A DNA stretch of 55,998 nt from Cognatundibacterium oligocarboniphilum (GTDB lineage: Bacteria; Pseudomonadota; Gammaproteobacteria; Burkholderiales; Burkholderiaceae_D). The translations under genes and the position numbers were made by a program. Under the pieces are notes generated by a model that did no database searches, had not been told where the DNA came from, and was given only the letters and a program-made list of their open reading frames with translations. Numbering within the stretch: the first letter of the stretch is position 1; every line of letters begins with the position of its first letter. Shown here piece by piece: positions 16,397-25,514 of this stretch. The stretch is taken from assembly GCF_013377855.1 (NCBI RefSeq), contig NZ_JABXYJ010000004.1:380942-436939 (forward strand). The letters are read 5' to 3'.

Positions 16397-17079
16397 ATAA
16401 CGCGAAACGTCTGGTGTCTGAAGGATTGGGCAGCGCCTTGCTGCTGGCGGTAGTGGTTGGCTCTGGCATCATGGCGGAGCGGCTGGCGGCAGGCAATGCC
16501 GCGATTGCCTTGTTGGCCAACAGCATTGTCACAGGTGCCGGGCTGATTGCGCTGATCCTGATGTTTGGCGCCATTTCCGGTGCGCATTTCAATCCGGTCG
16601 TGACGCTATCGGCAGCCTGGCAGAAAACCATGTCGTGGACGGACGTGTTGCCGTATATCGTGGTGCAGATTGCCGGTGCATTTGCGGGTGTGGCGATAGC
16701 GCATGGCATGTTTGACGAGCCCTTATTTTTTGCGTCCGCGCATGTCAGAACCGGCTGGGCGCAATGGTGGAGTGAATCGGTGGCCAGCTTTGGGCTGATC
16801 GCCGTCATTATCAGCACTTCCAGAACCCGTCCCGGTGTGACGCCGTTTGCGGTGGCAGCCTATATTACGGCAGCCTATTGGTTTACGTCATCGACCTCGT
16901 TTGCGAATCCGGCGGTGACGCTGGCACGCGCCGCCAGCGATACGTTTGCCGGCATACGGCCAGCCGATGTACCCGGCTTCATCATTGCCCAGCTGTGTGG
17001 TGCAGCCCTTGCCACCGGTTTATTTTCCTGGCTATATCGGGCACCGGCGGTGAAGAATACGGAGCCGGTGGCGGACTGA
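16393..17079 (+). CDS. aquaporin family channel of the arsenic operon (AqpS-like)
   Basis: A 228-residue inner-membrane MIP channel with six hydrophobic segments and both NPA-type boxes: HFNPVVT at about residue 67 and SFANPAVT at about residue 172. The first box is NPV rather than NPA. The second is followed by LARAASDTFAGI, as in MIP proteins of ars operons. In Sinorhizobium an aquaglyceroporin replaces the ArsB pump: internal ArsC-made As(III) flows out passively. No arsB or acr3 gene is present here, so the same logic is likely. The start overlaps the arsC stop by four bases. Confidence 0.87.
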   Translation: MNNAKRLVSEGLGSALLLAVVVGSGIMAERLAAGNAAIALLANSIVTGAGLIALILMFGAISGAHFNPVVTLSAAWQKTMSWTDVLPYIVVQIAGAFAGVAIAHGMFDEPLFFASAHVRTGWAQWWSESVASFGLIAVIISTSRTRPGVTPFAVAAYITAAYWFTSSTSFANPAVTLARAASDTFAGIRPADVPGFIIAQLCGAALATGLFSWLYRAPAVKNTEPVAD

Positions 17080-17186
17080 AAACCGGGCAAAAAACGGCTT
17101 CTCATGACGGCTGCATGGCAGCAGCCGCGGCCCGTCGCTGTTATGATGGACGCATTCCAAATTGTTGCTGTGACCGGGAGTTTTCC

Positions 17187-17864
17187 ATGAATGCATTCAT
17201 CCATTCCAGTTTCGGTGTGACCGATTTCTGGACTTTTCTGATCGGCACCATTTTCATTGTGCTGCTGCCGGGGCCGAATTCGCTGTACGTGCTGAGTGTT
17301 GCCGCGCAACGCGGCGTGCGGGTTGCGTATCGCGGCGCCTGCGGAATTTTTCTGGGCGACCTGATGCTGATGATTTTATCTGCCGGCGGTATGGCTTCGC
17401 TGCTCAGAAGCAGTCCCGGCTTATTTTATGTGGTGAAGTATGCCGGCGCAGCGTATCTGGGGTGGATTGGCCTGCAGATGCTGCGCAATGGCTGGCGAGG
17501 GTTCCGTCAGCGTGCACAAACCGCTGACGCTCCTGTTTCTGTCGCTTCAGCAGCGGTTCAGCCGGGCGAACCATTCACCAAGGCACTGGCGATCAGTCTG
17601 ATGAATCCGAAGGCAATCCTGTTTTTTATTTCTTTCTTCATCCAGTTCGTCGATCCGGAATTTCACGCGCCGCTGCTGTCTTACGGTTTGCTGGCGCTGA
17701 TTTGCCAGCTGGCGAGTTTTACTTACCTGACGATCATTATCCTGGTGGGTGCGCGACTGGCCGAGGCATTCCGTCAGCGCCGCCGCCTGTCGGCAGGGAT
17801 GTCGGGCGGTGTCGGTGCGCTGTTTATCGGGTTCGGCGTCAAGCTGGCATCGGCAACCCTATGA
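17187..17864 (+). CDS. leuE: LysE/RhtB family exporter, LeuE-like
   Basis: A 225-residue inner-membrane amino-acid exporter with about six hydrophobic segments. The N-terminal signature FWTFLIGTIFIVLLPGPNSL and the inner motif ALAISLMNPKAILFFISFF match E. coli LeuE closely, including the order of motifs and the length. The family exports leucine and related amino acids. The start at 17187 follows CGGGAG and a short spacer; the frame upstream of it is not conserved. It lies 107 bases after the aquaporin gene on the same strand. An arsenic role is not indicated, although read-through from the ars operon is possible. Confidence 0.8.
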   Translation: MNAFIHSSFGVTDFWTFLIGTIFIVLLPGPNSLYVLSVAAQRGVRVAYRGACGIFLGDLMLMILSAGGMASLLRSSPGLFYVVKYAGAAYLGWIGLQMLRNGWRGFRQRAQTADAPVSVASAAVQPGEPFTKALAISLMNPKAILFFISFFIQFVDPEFHAPLLSYGLLALICQLASFTYLTIIILVGARLAEAFRQRRRLSAGMSGGVGALFIGFGVKLASATL

Positions 17865-18175
17865 CAGGATGAGGGAAGATTGGCGGCTGCTCAATCATCG
17901 TCGTATAAGGTGTTAGTTACTTTAGACAGAGACGCCAGCTTTGCATTGTTGGCTTCCATGCAAGCGTGGCAAAAAAATTGTAACCACCAATCTCTATAAT
18001 TTATGACAATTGTTCAGAGGGACGGTACTGCGTATTCACGGCTTATCAGGTTTTACCGTCACGTTTTTTAACAATTGATTTAAGGCGTACTTAAGTTTTA
18101 TTGCACAAACTGTGCGGATCCGGGCTGGCTCATTAGCTGGACTGTTGTTTGATGATTTAACTCATGAGGTCTGAA
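17865..18175. other. intergenic region, no gene seen
   Basis: About 310 bases with AT-rich stretches around 17970-18005, probably holding the promoter of the DUF5666 lipoprotein. TATAAT-like sequence occurs at 17995-18000 but without a well-spaced -35 box. No RNA gene or terminator was recognised. Confidence 0.45.
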
Positions 18176-19735
18176 ATGAATTTCTCTGCAATGACAATTT
18201 CCCGGTTGCGCCGCGTAGCCGTTATTGGAGCGGCCAGCATTGGCCTGATATCTTTGCTGACAGCTTGCGGCGGCGGAGGCAGCTCCGGCTCCTCTACTTC
18301 TGCAACTGCCACCACTCCGGTCAGTTCAGGTGGGAGTACAGTGACTTACACCGGACCGGTTGCTGGTCTGGGTTCCATCGTGGTCAACGGGGTGCGTTTT
18401 GAGACCGTTGGCGCTAATGTGCACGATGCCGATGATCCTTATGGCAGTACCAAATTCCAGTCCGCGATCAAGCTCGGCACGACAGTTTCTGTGACCGGCA
18501 CGGCAGACGACAGCACCAGTTCCGGCGCCGCCGCCGATATCCGCATCATCGGTGGCCTGCGCGGTAAGGTCACAGCAGTTGATACCCAGAAAAATACGCT
18601 GACGCTGAACGGCCAGGTGGTCAGCGTTACCAGCGCCACGGTGTTTGAGGGCGCGCTCAGCAGCCTGTCTGCTTCTATGGTGAATATGTATGTGGAAGTG
18701 TATGGTTATCCGCAGTCCAACGGTGTTTTCACCGCAACCCGGATTGAAGTGTCGGCCACAGCGCCGTCAGTGACCGGTGCTGTAGTTTTGCGCGGTATGG
18801 TCAGTGCAGTGGATATGACCGCCGGTACACTGAAACTTGCGAGCGGCCTCAGCGTGAGCTTCATGGCAAGCCAGGTATTGCCGAAAGGTGCGCAAATTGC
18901 CGTGGGAACCGATGTCCGCGTCTTGGCGACTACTGTACCGGTCAATAACACGATTGTTGCCACAAAAGTCATCGTAGTCGGTGCCGGAACGCTGGTAACA
19001 GGGAACTCTAATTCACCCTCCGGACAACTCATCAAGATCAAGGGAATAGTTGATGCAGTCAGCGGCACAACCATCACCGTGGCTGGGACGAAGATTGACC
19101 TAGGTACATTGCCTGTGCCGGCAGTCGGTGCCGTGGTGGAAATCAAGGGAACACTGTCTTCCAGTGGCACCATTACTGCTACCAAAATCGAGCTGGAATC
19201 GAATGGTCACAGCGCGGATGTGCACAGCACAGACGGTAAGGTGACAGCAACCGCTAACTACCAACATGAACTCTATGGTGTTGTGACAAATTTCGTTTCA
19301 CTGTCTAGCTTTAAGGTGCAGGGCGTACCGGTTGATGCGAGCAAGGCACGCTTTGAATATGGACTGAACAATCTGGCCAACAACGTGTATGTCGAAGTCA
19401 AAGGCACGTTGCAGAACGGCGTGCTGGTGGCAACGAAAATAGAGCTGAAAGGGAAAACGACCGCTACCACCAACGGGAGTGGCAATCCGTCCAGCGACCA
19501 GTCCAGCGGCAACCGCAGCTTTGAAATCTATGGCGTCCTGACCTGCACCAGTTATCCCGCCAGCTGCACTTTGGAACATGGGCTGACTACATTGCAGGCT
19601 AATCTGTCTGCCGCGGTATGGGCAGACGGTGGTCAATATCAGACCGGAACGAAGATGTTCGTGGAAGCAAAAGGTTATCTGGACACCAAAGGCGTGTTCC
19701 AGGTCAGCAAGATCGAAACCAAATCGGGCAGCTGA
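18176..19735 (+). CDS. DUF5666-repeat lipoprotein
   Basis: A 519-residue lipoprotein. The signal ends in ISLLTAC with Cys31 as the lipid site, then a Gly/Ser/Thr linker. The rest is six tandem beta-rich units of the DUF5666 type, at roughly residues 60-126, 130-193, 206-268, 289-341, 365-426 and 450-516. Each begins G-x-V-x-A-V-like and ends with a strand such as TATKIELE or VATKIELKG. The units suggest an OB-like beta-barrel chain on the outer membrane or cell surface. No catalytic residues are visible, and the role is unknown. GAGG six bases before the ATG at 18176 favours that start over the ATG at 18164. A strong terminator follows. Confidence 0.82.
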   Translation: MNFSAMTISRLRRVAVIGAASIGLISLLTACGGGGSSGSSTSATATTPVSSGGSTVTYTGPVAGLGSIVVNGVRFETVGANVHDADDPYGSTKFQSAIKLGTTVSVTGTADDSTSSGAAADIRIIGGLRGKVTAVDTQKNTLTLNGQVVSVTSATVFEGALSSLSASMVNMYVEVYGYPQSNGVFTATRIEVSATAPSVTGAVVLRGMVSAVDMTAGTLKLASGLSVSFMASQVLPKGAQIAVGTDVRVLATTVPVNNTIVATKVIVVGAGTLVTGNSNSPSGQLIKIKGIVDAVSGTTITVAGTKIDLGTLPVPAVGAVVEIKGTLSSSGTITATKIELESNGHSADVHSTDGKVTATANYQHELYGVVTNFVSLSSFKVQGVPVDASKARFEYGLNNLANNVYVEVKGTLQNGVLVATKIELKGKTTATTNGSGNPSSDQSSGNRSFEIYGVLTCTSYPASCTLEHGLTTLQANLSAAVWADGGQYQTGTKMFVEAKGYLDTKGVFQVSKIETKSGS

Positions 19736-19812
19736 ATCAGATAGTTGGACACGGGATGGCCGGTATCCGGATCATCCCGCTCCGTGACAACAGATTGATA
19801 GAGCAGACTGAT

Positions 19813-19852
19813 AACCTGTGGCGGCGTTAATCGGCGGTCACAGGTTTTTTTC
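19813..19852 (+). terminator. Rho-independent terminator after the DUF5666 gene
   Basis: AACCTGTG (19813-19820) pairs with CACAGGTT (19839-19846) across an 18-base loop, followed by a run of Ts on the + strand. It overlaps the last codons of the convergent pirin gene. Confidence 0.8.
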
Positions 19853-20737
19853 ATTGAGCGCGTCACCCCAGGGAAGGGCCGGCGCGACCAGACGCCGCTG
19901 TCCGGGGTGGCTGACTGCCGGAAAACGTGAGGTGCCGTTTTCCCAATCCTGCTGCGCCTGTGCAACCACAGCTTTACTGTTTCCGACAAAATTCCACCAC
20001 ATCACCACCGGCTCTGAAAATGGCAAACCGCCGAGCAGCAGCGCGCGGCCGCCGGCCGCCAACTGTATCTGCAACGTCGCCGCACCGCTGGCGGAATAGG
20101 CCAACTCATGCATGGCGATGGCTTCACCCTCTACGGTGACTTCACCTTCCAGCGGCAGGATGCCGTATTCAAACGACGGCTCCAGCGTCAGCGACAGGTT
20201 GCAGCCATCGCGGCTCACCAGATCCACACCGACTAAAGGTGTGTGCACCTGTGCCGGTGCCGTGCGCCCGGCGTAGCTGCCAGCGAGCAGAGTGAAACTG
20301 CAGGCCTGATCGTCCCAGCGCGGCAGCACCGGATAATGTTCAAACCGCGGTTCGCAAAATGCCATCTCTGGCGGCAGTGCTATCCACAGCTGTGCCAGAT
20401 TCAGCTGCTGGCTGCCTGTGATCGAATCCTCGGTATGCACAATACCCCGGCCCGCCGTCATCAGGTTCACCTGACCTGGCCGGATGACTTGCTCATTACC
20501 CAGACTGTCACGATGCAGGATTTCACCTTCAATCAGCCAGGTGAAAGTCTGCAGGCAGGTATGCGGATGTGCGCCGACATGCATGCCGGCGCCCGGGGCA
20601 AAGCTGACCGGACCGGCGTGATCCAGAAAGCACCATGCGCCAATCATGCGACGCTGGCGGGTTGGCAATGCACGCAGCACCTGCATGCCATCTCCCAGAT
20701 CCGTGGCTCTGGCGCTCACGCGTTCTATACGGTTCAT
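19838..20737 (-). CDS. pirin family protein (cupin)
   Basis: A 299-residue bicupin of the pirin family. The N-terminal metal-binding motif is visible as GMHVGAHPHTCLQTFTWLIEGE (about residues 51-72, two of the iron-ligand histidines), with the third in IVHTEDS. The C-terminal pirin domain includes LLLGGLPFSEPVVMWWNFVGN. Bacterial pirins such as YhhW have quercetin 2,3-dioxygenase activity or act in redox signalling. AGGAGGTG before the ATG is an unusually good ribosome site. It follows the OsmC-like gene by 14 bases on the same strand, forming a two-gene unit. A second pirin gene lies at 43214-44089 but is only moderately similar. Confidence 0.88.
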   Translation of the reverse strand: MNRIERVSARATDLGDGMQVLRALPTRQRRMIGAWCFLDHAGPVSFAPGAGMHVGAHPHTCLQTFTWLIEGEILHRDSLGNEQVIRPGQVNLMTAGRGIVHTEDSITGSQQLNLAQLWIALPPEMAFCEPRFEHYPVLPRWDDQACSFTLLAGSYAGRTAPAQVHTPLVGVDLVSRDGCNLSLTLEPSFEYGILPLEGEVTVEGEAIAMHELAYSASGAATLQIQLAAGGRALLLGGLPFSEPVVMWWNFVGNSKAVVAQAQQDWENGTSRFPAVSHPGQRRLVAPALPWGDALNEKNL

Positions 20738-20751
20738 GAACCACCTCCTGT

Positions 20752-21159
20752 TCAGCGCAGATCGGAATGAATGCGGACTTCGCCGCTCAGCAGCTTGTGC
20801 ATCGGGCAGGCATTCGCGATTTTGAGCAACTGCTCGCGCTGCTCCTGACTCAGATCGCCCGTCAGCTCAATATGCCGCAAGATATCGTTGCCCGTTTCCG
20901 GCTTGCCATCCGGATTCAGTTGCAGCACCACCCTGATGCCGGTCAGCGACCATTGCCGGCGGTTGGCCACCATCTGAACGGTGATCGCTGTGCACGAACC
21001 CAGACTCGCCAGCATCAGCCGGTCTGGCGACGGACCTGCATTGCCGCCACCGAACTCGGTGGGTTCATCGGCCAGCCAGGTATGGCCCAGATCGTCGGAC
21101 AGGGTGACCTGATAAGGCATGCTTTGCAGACTGGCGGTGACAGCAGGTGTGGCAGACAT
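20752..21159 (-). CDS. OsmC family protein
   Basis: A 135-residue OsmC/Ohr-superfamily protein. The family's two redox cysteines are in LASLGSCTAITVQM (about residue 55) and IANACPMHKLL (about residue 119), the pair that reduces organic peroxides in OsmC and Ohr. The protein is closer to the YhfA-like branch than to true Ohr, so the substrate is uncertain. The start at 21159 has AAGGA about six bases upstream; longer frames lack this. It is the first gene of an OsmC-pirin unit, fitting a role against oxidative or electrophile stress. Confidence 0.85.
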   Translation of the reverse strand: MSATPAVTASLQSMPYQVTLSDDLGHTWLADEPTEFGGGNAGPSPDRLMLASLGSCTAITVQMVANRRQWSLTGIRVVLQLNPDGKPETGNDILRHIELTGDLSQEQREQLLKIANACPMHKLLSGEVRIHSDLR

Positions 21160-21330
21160 GATGGTTCCTTGAAAGAATAGGGCATGAAAGACAGCTTGTT
21201 CCCTGCAAGGGTAACTGAAAACTGTCTGCCGTGTGTCGGTATGGTATGGCGGAAGAGATACGAGGCACAGGACAGTTCTGCACACTGATATCGCAGAACG
21301 ACCACTCTGGTCGGGTAAGCTGCTTGTCGT

Positions 21331-22275
21331 TCAGCTTTGCCCGGGATGGTCGCGATCCGGTTTTTTCCAGGGGTCGAGATGGGTCATCAGGTTCAGTACC
21401 CGGTGCCTCTGCATGACTCTCTGCCGTGCTTCAACGGCAATATCGTGACCTGCTTCAACGGTGATGGCGGCATCGACTTCCAGATGCGCATCGACGACGA
21501 TCATGTCGCCCATTTTCCGGGTGTGAACATCATGGACGTTGATGACGCCCGGAGTACTTAACAGCGTCTCACGGATGGCCTGGACTTCCTGTTCGTCTGC
21601 CGCACGGTCGGTTAGATCATGCAGGGCGTCCCAGCTGAATTCCCAGCCCATCTTGGCGACCATGAAGCCAACGATGGAAGCGGCTATCGGGTCCAGAATC
21701 GGATAACCAGCCAGATTGCCGATGATGCCCAGTCCCACCACCAGCGAGGAAGCCGCATCGGAGCGGGCATGCCAGGCATTGGCTACCAGCATGCTGGATT
21801 TGACCTTTTGTGCAATCGCCAGCATGTAACGAAATAGCAGTTCCTTGGCGACCAGCGCGGTGCCCGCCACCCACAAAGCCATGATGTGTACCTGCGGCAC
21901 CAGTTCCGGCGCTTCCAGCTTTCTGAAGGCAGACCACAGCATGCCGAGGCCCACTGCCAGCAGCAGGATGCCGAGGATGAACGATGCCGCCGTTTCAAAG
22001 CGCTGATGACCGTAGGGGTGGTCTTCGTCCGCATCTTTCTTGCTGTGATGACTGGCGAACAGCACCACGAAGTCGGCAATCAGGTCGGACAGGGAGTGGA
22101 TACCATCGGCAATCAATGCCTGGGATTTACCAACGATGCCGATGGTAATTTGCAGGACGGTCAGCCCGAGATTCACCACCACGCTGGTCCAGGTGCTGCG
22201 CGATGCGGCGGCGGCGCGCTGTTCCGGAGTCTGGAACAGGTCTTCAGGATCGTCGTAAGAGTCGTTTGGAATCAT
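21331..22275 (-). CDS. cation diffusion facilitator (CDF) metal exporter
   Basis: A 314-residue inner-membrane antiporter that exports divalent metals (Zn, Co, Fe, Ni or Mn) in exchange for protons. Site-A motifs on helices 2 and 5 are present as ADGIHSLSDLIADF (about 56-69) and NAWHARSDAASS (about 168-179), the H-x3-D and H-x3-D type binding pairs. DHPYGHQRFET lies in the loop after helix 2. The C-terminal cytoplasmic metal-sensing domain starts near residue 220 (HDLTDRAADEQEV, INVHDVHTRKMGD). The metal cannot be fixed from sequence. It stands alone, with no obvious ribosome site before the ATG. Confidence 0.9.
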   Translation of the reverse strand: MIPNDSYDDPEDLFQTPEQRAAAASRSTWTSVVVNLGLTVLQITIGIVGKSQALIADGIHSLSDLIADFVVLFASHHSKKDADEDHPYGHQRFETAASFILGILLLAVGLGMLWSAFRKLEAPELVPQVHIMALWVAGTALVAKELLFRYMLAIAQKVKSSMLVANAWHARSDAASSLVVGLGIIGNLAGYPILDPIAASIVGFMVAKMGWEFSWDALHDLTDRAADEQEVQAIRETLLSTPGVINVHDVHTRKMGDMIVVDAHLEVDAAITVEAGHDIAVEARQRVMQRHRVLNLMTHLDPWKKPDRDHPGQS

Positions 22276-22363
22276 AGTCAGGTGTGGTCAGATCGGATTA
22301 AACGTAGTGGACAGCATTGTATATCCCGATTTTAACAAGGATGTGTCCGTTTTTTACGGTGAT

Positions 22364-22395
22364 AAAAAAAGCCCGCATTTCAGTGCGGGCTTTTT
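22364..22395 (-). terminator. bidirectional Rho-independent terminator
   Basis: GCCCGCA (22371-22377) pairs with TGCGGGC (22384-22390) around a six-base loop, with As on the left and Ts on the right. It can stop transcription of the metalloprotease gene on the - strand, whose stop codon is five bases away. Confidence 0.88.
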
Positions 22396-22399
22396 GGTG

Positions 22400-25057
22400 T
22401 TACGGATGGGCTTTGCGTATTGAATCCAGATGACGTAAGAATATCGCCGGATCTTCACTGATTAATGTTCCGGGACCGTTATGCATCGGGTTTTTGCGTG
22501 GCACCAGATTGTGTGTGACGGCCGTCGGTACCACGGCGCCTGATTCGGCGCCCTGATGGCTACGCGTAAATGCCAGCACCAGATTGTCCCAGTCGTTATA
22601 GTCTTTCAACACACCGAGTGTGGCGGTGCTGTCCGGCTTGTGGATGTTGTAGGCAAAAGTGCCGCTGGTCTGACTGTTGCTGTTATCCCAGTCGGCATAA
22701 GCGCCGGCCACTGCACCACGGCCAATATTCTTGGACTCATCCAGATTGTTTTCATCCAGATCGATACTGGAACCATTGGAGTAATCCATGATAAAACTGG
22801 TTCCGCAGGGCGAGTTATCGATGTTGCAGATATTGATGCTGCTGGCCTTGGTATAGGTGCTGTTGTTCAGATAGAAGCGGTTGGCTGCCTGGAGACCGCT
22901 AGGATTGGCGCTCAGCCCCGGGAAGCTGTAGGTATAGTTCATGATGCTGTAGTAATTCGGCTTGTAATTATTGGCTTCAAATCCGCCATGCTGCAGACCG
23001 AGATTGTGTCCCAGCTCATGCATGATGGTGGCAGCCTGCGCATTCACCGTGTAATTGATGTTGGCGGCAGAAGTGAGTTTAAAACCGCAGTTGCCCATGG
23101 TGATGATGAAATCATTACCGTTCAGCTCGCCCAGTCCGCTGGAGCCGCAGCTGCCATCGGTTTTTTGCGAACTGCCCATGACCACGTAATGGAAGATCAG
23201 TTTGCGCCGCACATCCAGATTATCGCGTTTGAAGTCGTACAAATTGGCACAGCCAGTTGGTACAGTATTCGTGCTTTCCATCACCAGGCAGGAGGAGTAG
23301 GCGAGTGCTGTTTTGCCACCTCCCAGATTGAAGGCTGCTGTATTGATGGTCGGCGAATACAGCGTGCCGGCATCCACATGGACGGCAATCTTTTTCTTAC
23401 CGTTGGTAAAGGTGTGATTGGCGAAAGTATCGACCAGTTTCTGTACCGCTTCCTGGCGCAGGATAATGCCGGCGTCGGTGCTGCTCATGCTGTCGATCTG
23501 AATGAACAGGTCACGCTGACCTGGGCGTGCACCGAGCGAGTAGAGGTCAAGACCGGCAAAGGTTTTTCCGCTCACCTTGGCACTGTCGGGAATGCCGTCG
23601 CCGTCAGAGTCGAGCACGCCGACGCCGACGTCGTTCGGTCCGCCCGGAGTGGAGAAATTCACGGATGACCAGTCGCTGCCGGTGAAATTATTCACCATGC
23701 CCGAGGACGCGAGCCGGACAATGGAATAACCGTAATTGGCCGTATTCGGCAATGCCGGCGCATTGGCGCCGCTCCAGGCGCTGGCAGTCGTCGGTGCGCT
23801 TGCAGAACTGCCGAATCGCACGAAATCCGCTGTCACCCCGCCTTTGACCAGTTCGATATTGCCGGAGGCACCCCAGAACGGGATGCTGCTGCCATTGCTG
23901 ACGTAGACCATCTGCGCGTTATTGGTCAGATTGGCCTGGGTTTTACTGGCGATGACCAGATAGCCTTTCGGCGGAATCGTGACCGACGGCAGGGTGAAGC
24001 TGGCTGGTGCGTAATAGTAGGAGGTGCCGCCGTCGTAGTGACTGCTGTTGAGCGTGTAATCGGACAGGTTGATGCTGATCGTGGCATTCGGGTTATACAC
24101 CTCAAACCAGACAGCGCTGTTGGTGTAATAAGCCGATGCCACTTCCGAAATCATTAATGGTTTTGCCGTTTCAGCGGCGACTGGATCGTTGTTGAAGATG
24201 AAACGCTGCAGATTGACTTTGCTGCCATTCGGCAGGGTCAGCACACCGGTATTATTACTGGTCATGTCAAAGCTCATGACCCCTGCACTGGTGCCAGACA
24301 GGGTGGCGCTCTGATACGCGCCGTACATAGTCTGGCCGCTGGTATAACTTAGCAGGGAACCGCTGATCCGGCTTGGCGTCAGCAGATTGGCAGCGCTGGC
24401 ATACCAGGTAGGCTGGCCGTTGCCGGAATACATGAAAGCGGCGATGAACGCCTGCGCACCCTGCGCCTCGATGAAGTAACCGCGACCGCCTTCTGCCGGA
24501 TTCCACCACCAGCCACTCTGGAAAGCATCAGTTGACGGTGCAAAAGCGGTCGGGGTCGAGATCGGGAAGGCATCGAGAGAAATCGTGATGCTGGCGCTGG
24601 AATTGACATCCTTAATTTGCAGCGTGCCCTTGGTGGTGGAACTGAAGGCTGCTGTAATCGTCGCGTATTTGGAGGAAGTCGCGGACTGATAGCTGCCCAG
24701 CAAGGTCTGGCCACCGGTGTATCGCAGCAGATCGCCTTGATAACTGCCGTCTGCCTGCACATTCATGGTGGTGGCATACCAGGTCGATTCGCCAGTGGTT
24801 TCGTACATGAAACCTGCAAGGAAAATCTGGCTGCCTTGGCGTTCGATAGCGAAGCCTCTGCCACTTTCTGCGGCATTCCAGAACCATCCGGTTCTCGGTG
24901 CGACATAGAGCGCAGAAGTACCGGCTGCGGACACAGTGGTTCCGGCAGCCTGGTTGACGTTGGCTGTGCTGGCAGTCTCTGAGCTGCCGCCGCAGGCGGT
25001 GAGCAGCATCAGCAACAGGCTGGAAAACAGGAGTTTAAGCAAATGGCTACGCATCAT
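22400..25057 (-). CDS. large lipoprotein metzincin-like metalloprotease with duplicated Trp-rich repeats and a lamin-tail-like domain
   Basis: An 885-residue surface protein. The signal ends in LLMLLTAC (Cys22). Two copies of a Trp-rich unit follow: GWFWNAAESGRGFAIERQG at 57-75 and GWWWNPAEGGRGYFIEAQG at 182-200, each leading into FMY...WYA. Residues about 298-475 look like a lamin-tail domain (LMISEVASA, WFEVYNPN, IPPKGYLVIAS). A calcium-type DSDGDGIPDS is at 483-492. The zinc site HELGHNLGLQH gives His680, Glu681, His684 and His690, with the metzincin Met-turn at Met706 in SIMNYTY. It should be an active extracellular protease. Substrate unknown. No clear ribosome site precedes the ATG. A clean terminator follows. 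Confidence 0.82.
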   Translation of the reverse strand: MMRSHLLKLLFSSLLLMLLTACGGSSETASTANVNQAAGTTVSAAGTSALYVAPRTGWFWNAAESGRGFAIERQGSQIFLAGFMYETTGESTWYATTMNVQADGSYQGDLLRYTGGQTLLGSYQSATSSKYATITAAFSSTTKGTLQIKDVNSSASITISLDAFPISTPTAFAPSTDAFQSGWWWNPAEGGRGYFIEAQGAQAFIAAFMYSGNGQPTWYASAANLLTPSRISGSLLSYTSGQTMYGAYQSATLSGTSAGVMSFDMTSNNTGVLTLPNGSKVNLQRFIFNNDPVAAETAKPLMISEVASAYYTNSAVWFEVYNPNATISINLSDYTLNSSHYDGGTSYYYAPASFTLPSVTIPPKGYLVIASKTQANLTNNAQMVYVSNGSSIPFWGASGNIELVKGGVTADFVRFGSSASAPTTASAWSGANAPALPNTANYGYSIVRLASSGMVNNFTGSDWSSVNFSTPGGPNDVGVGVLDSDGDGIPDSAKVSGKTFAGLDLYSLGARPGQRDLFIQIDSMSSTDAGIILRQEAVQKLVDTFANHTFTNGKKKIAVHVDAGTLYSPTINTAAFNLGGGKTALAYSSCLVMESTNTVPTGCANLYDFKRDNLDVRRKLIFHYVVMGSSQKTDGSCGSSGLGELNGNDFIITMGNCGFKLTSAANINYTVNAQAATIMHELGHNLGLQHGGFEANNYKPNYYSIMNYTYSFPGLSANPSGLQAANRFYLNNSTYTKASSINICNIDNSPCGTSFIMDYSNGSSIDLDENNLDESKNIGRGAVAGAYADWDNSNSQTSGTFAYNIHKPDSTATLGVLKDYNDWDNLVLAFTRSHQGAESGAVVPTAVTHNLVPRKNPMHNGPGTLISEDPAIFLRHLDSIRKAHP

Positions 25058-25514
25058 GATTTTTGGTAATAAATTATGCAGATTTAAAAAGGAGACCAGC
25101 AGGAGACCAGCTGCTCATAGTAAAGACTATAAGTGAAATCACAGAATATGAAATTATTTTCTGGTAATTCTTTGGTGCAATTCATAGCCCATCTTGATTG
25201 ATAGTGATGAACAGTTATTAGATAAAAAAATGTTTTAAAACTATCACTATTTTAACCGTTAATTTATCTTTTTATTAATTTGTACTGATTTTTTATCATG
25301 ATATTGTGATCGTCGTACATCATTTGTCTGGGCGGCCGTCGGCTCTGCGGGCAGGATTCTCAACCCGCGGCGGAATCAAAATGTCATCTTCTGGTCATGC
25401 CATAAGTGGAAGATGCCGGTCAGGTGAATGGGGTGAGTCAGTCAGCAGTTACCGGACGCCTTGCATCGGGGCATGCTGCGTTTTTTAATTGTCTTTTTCA
25501 GATCAGGAAATTTT
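25058..25514. other. AT-rich intergenic region with an 11-bp tandem repeat
   Basis: This region separates the divergent protease and phosphodiesterase genes. GGAGACCAGCA (25091-25101) is followed at once by GGAGACCAGCT (25102-25112), a tandem repeat just upstream of the protease gene. The stretch 25135-25310 is far more AT-rich than the surroundings and includes a TATCATGATA palindrome. No gene was supported here. Confidence 0.5.

Noticed and set aside
17979..18001. GTAACC at 17980-17985 as an ECF -35 box
   Set aside because: No CGAA-like -10 element occurs at the 16-base spacing, and the nearby TATAAT is too close to serve as its partner.
22556..23668. Long open frame (370 codons) on the + strand
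   Set aside because: It is antisense to the metalloprotease gene, which has a signal peptide, domains and a zinc site. The antisense frame shows no domain and has no ribosome site.
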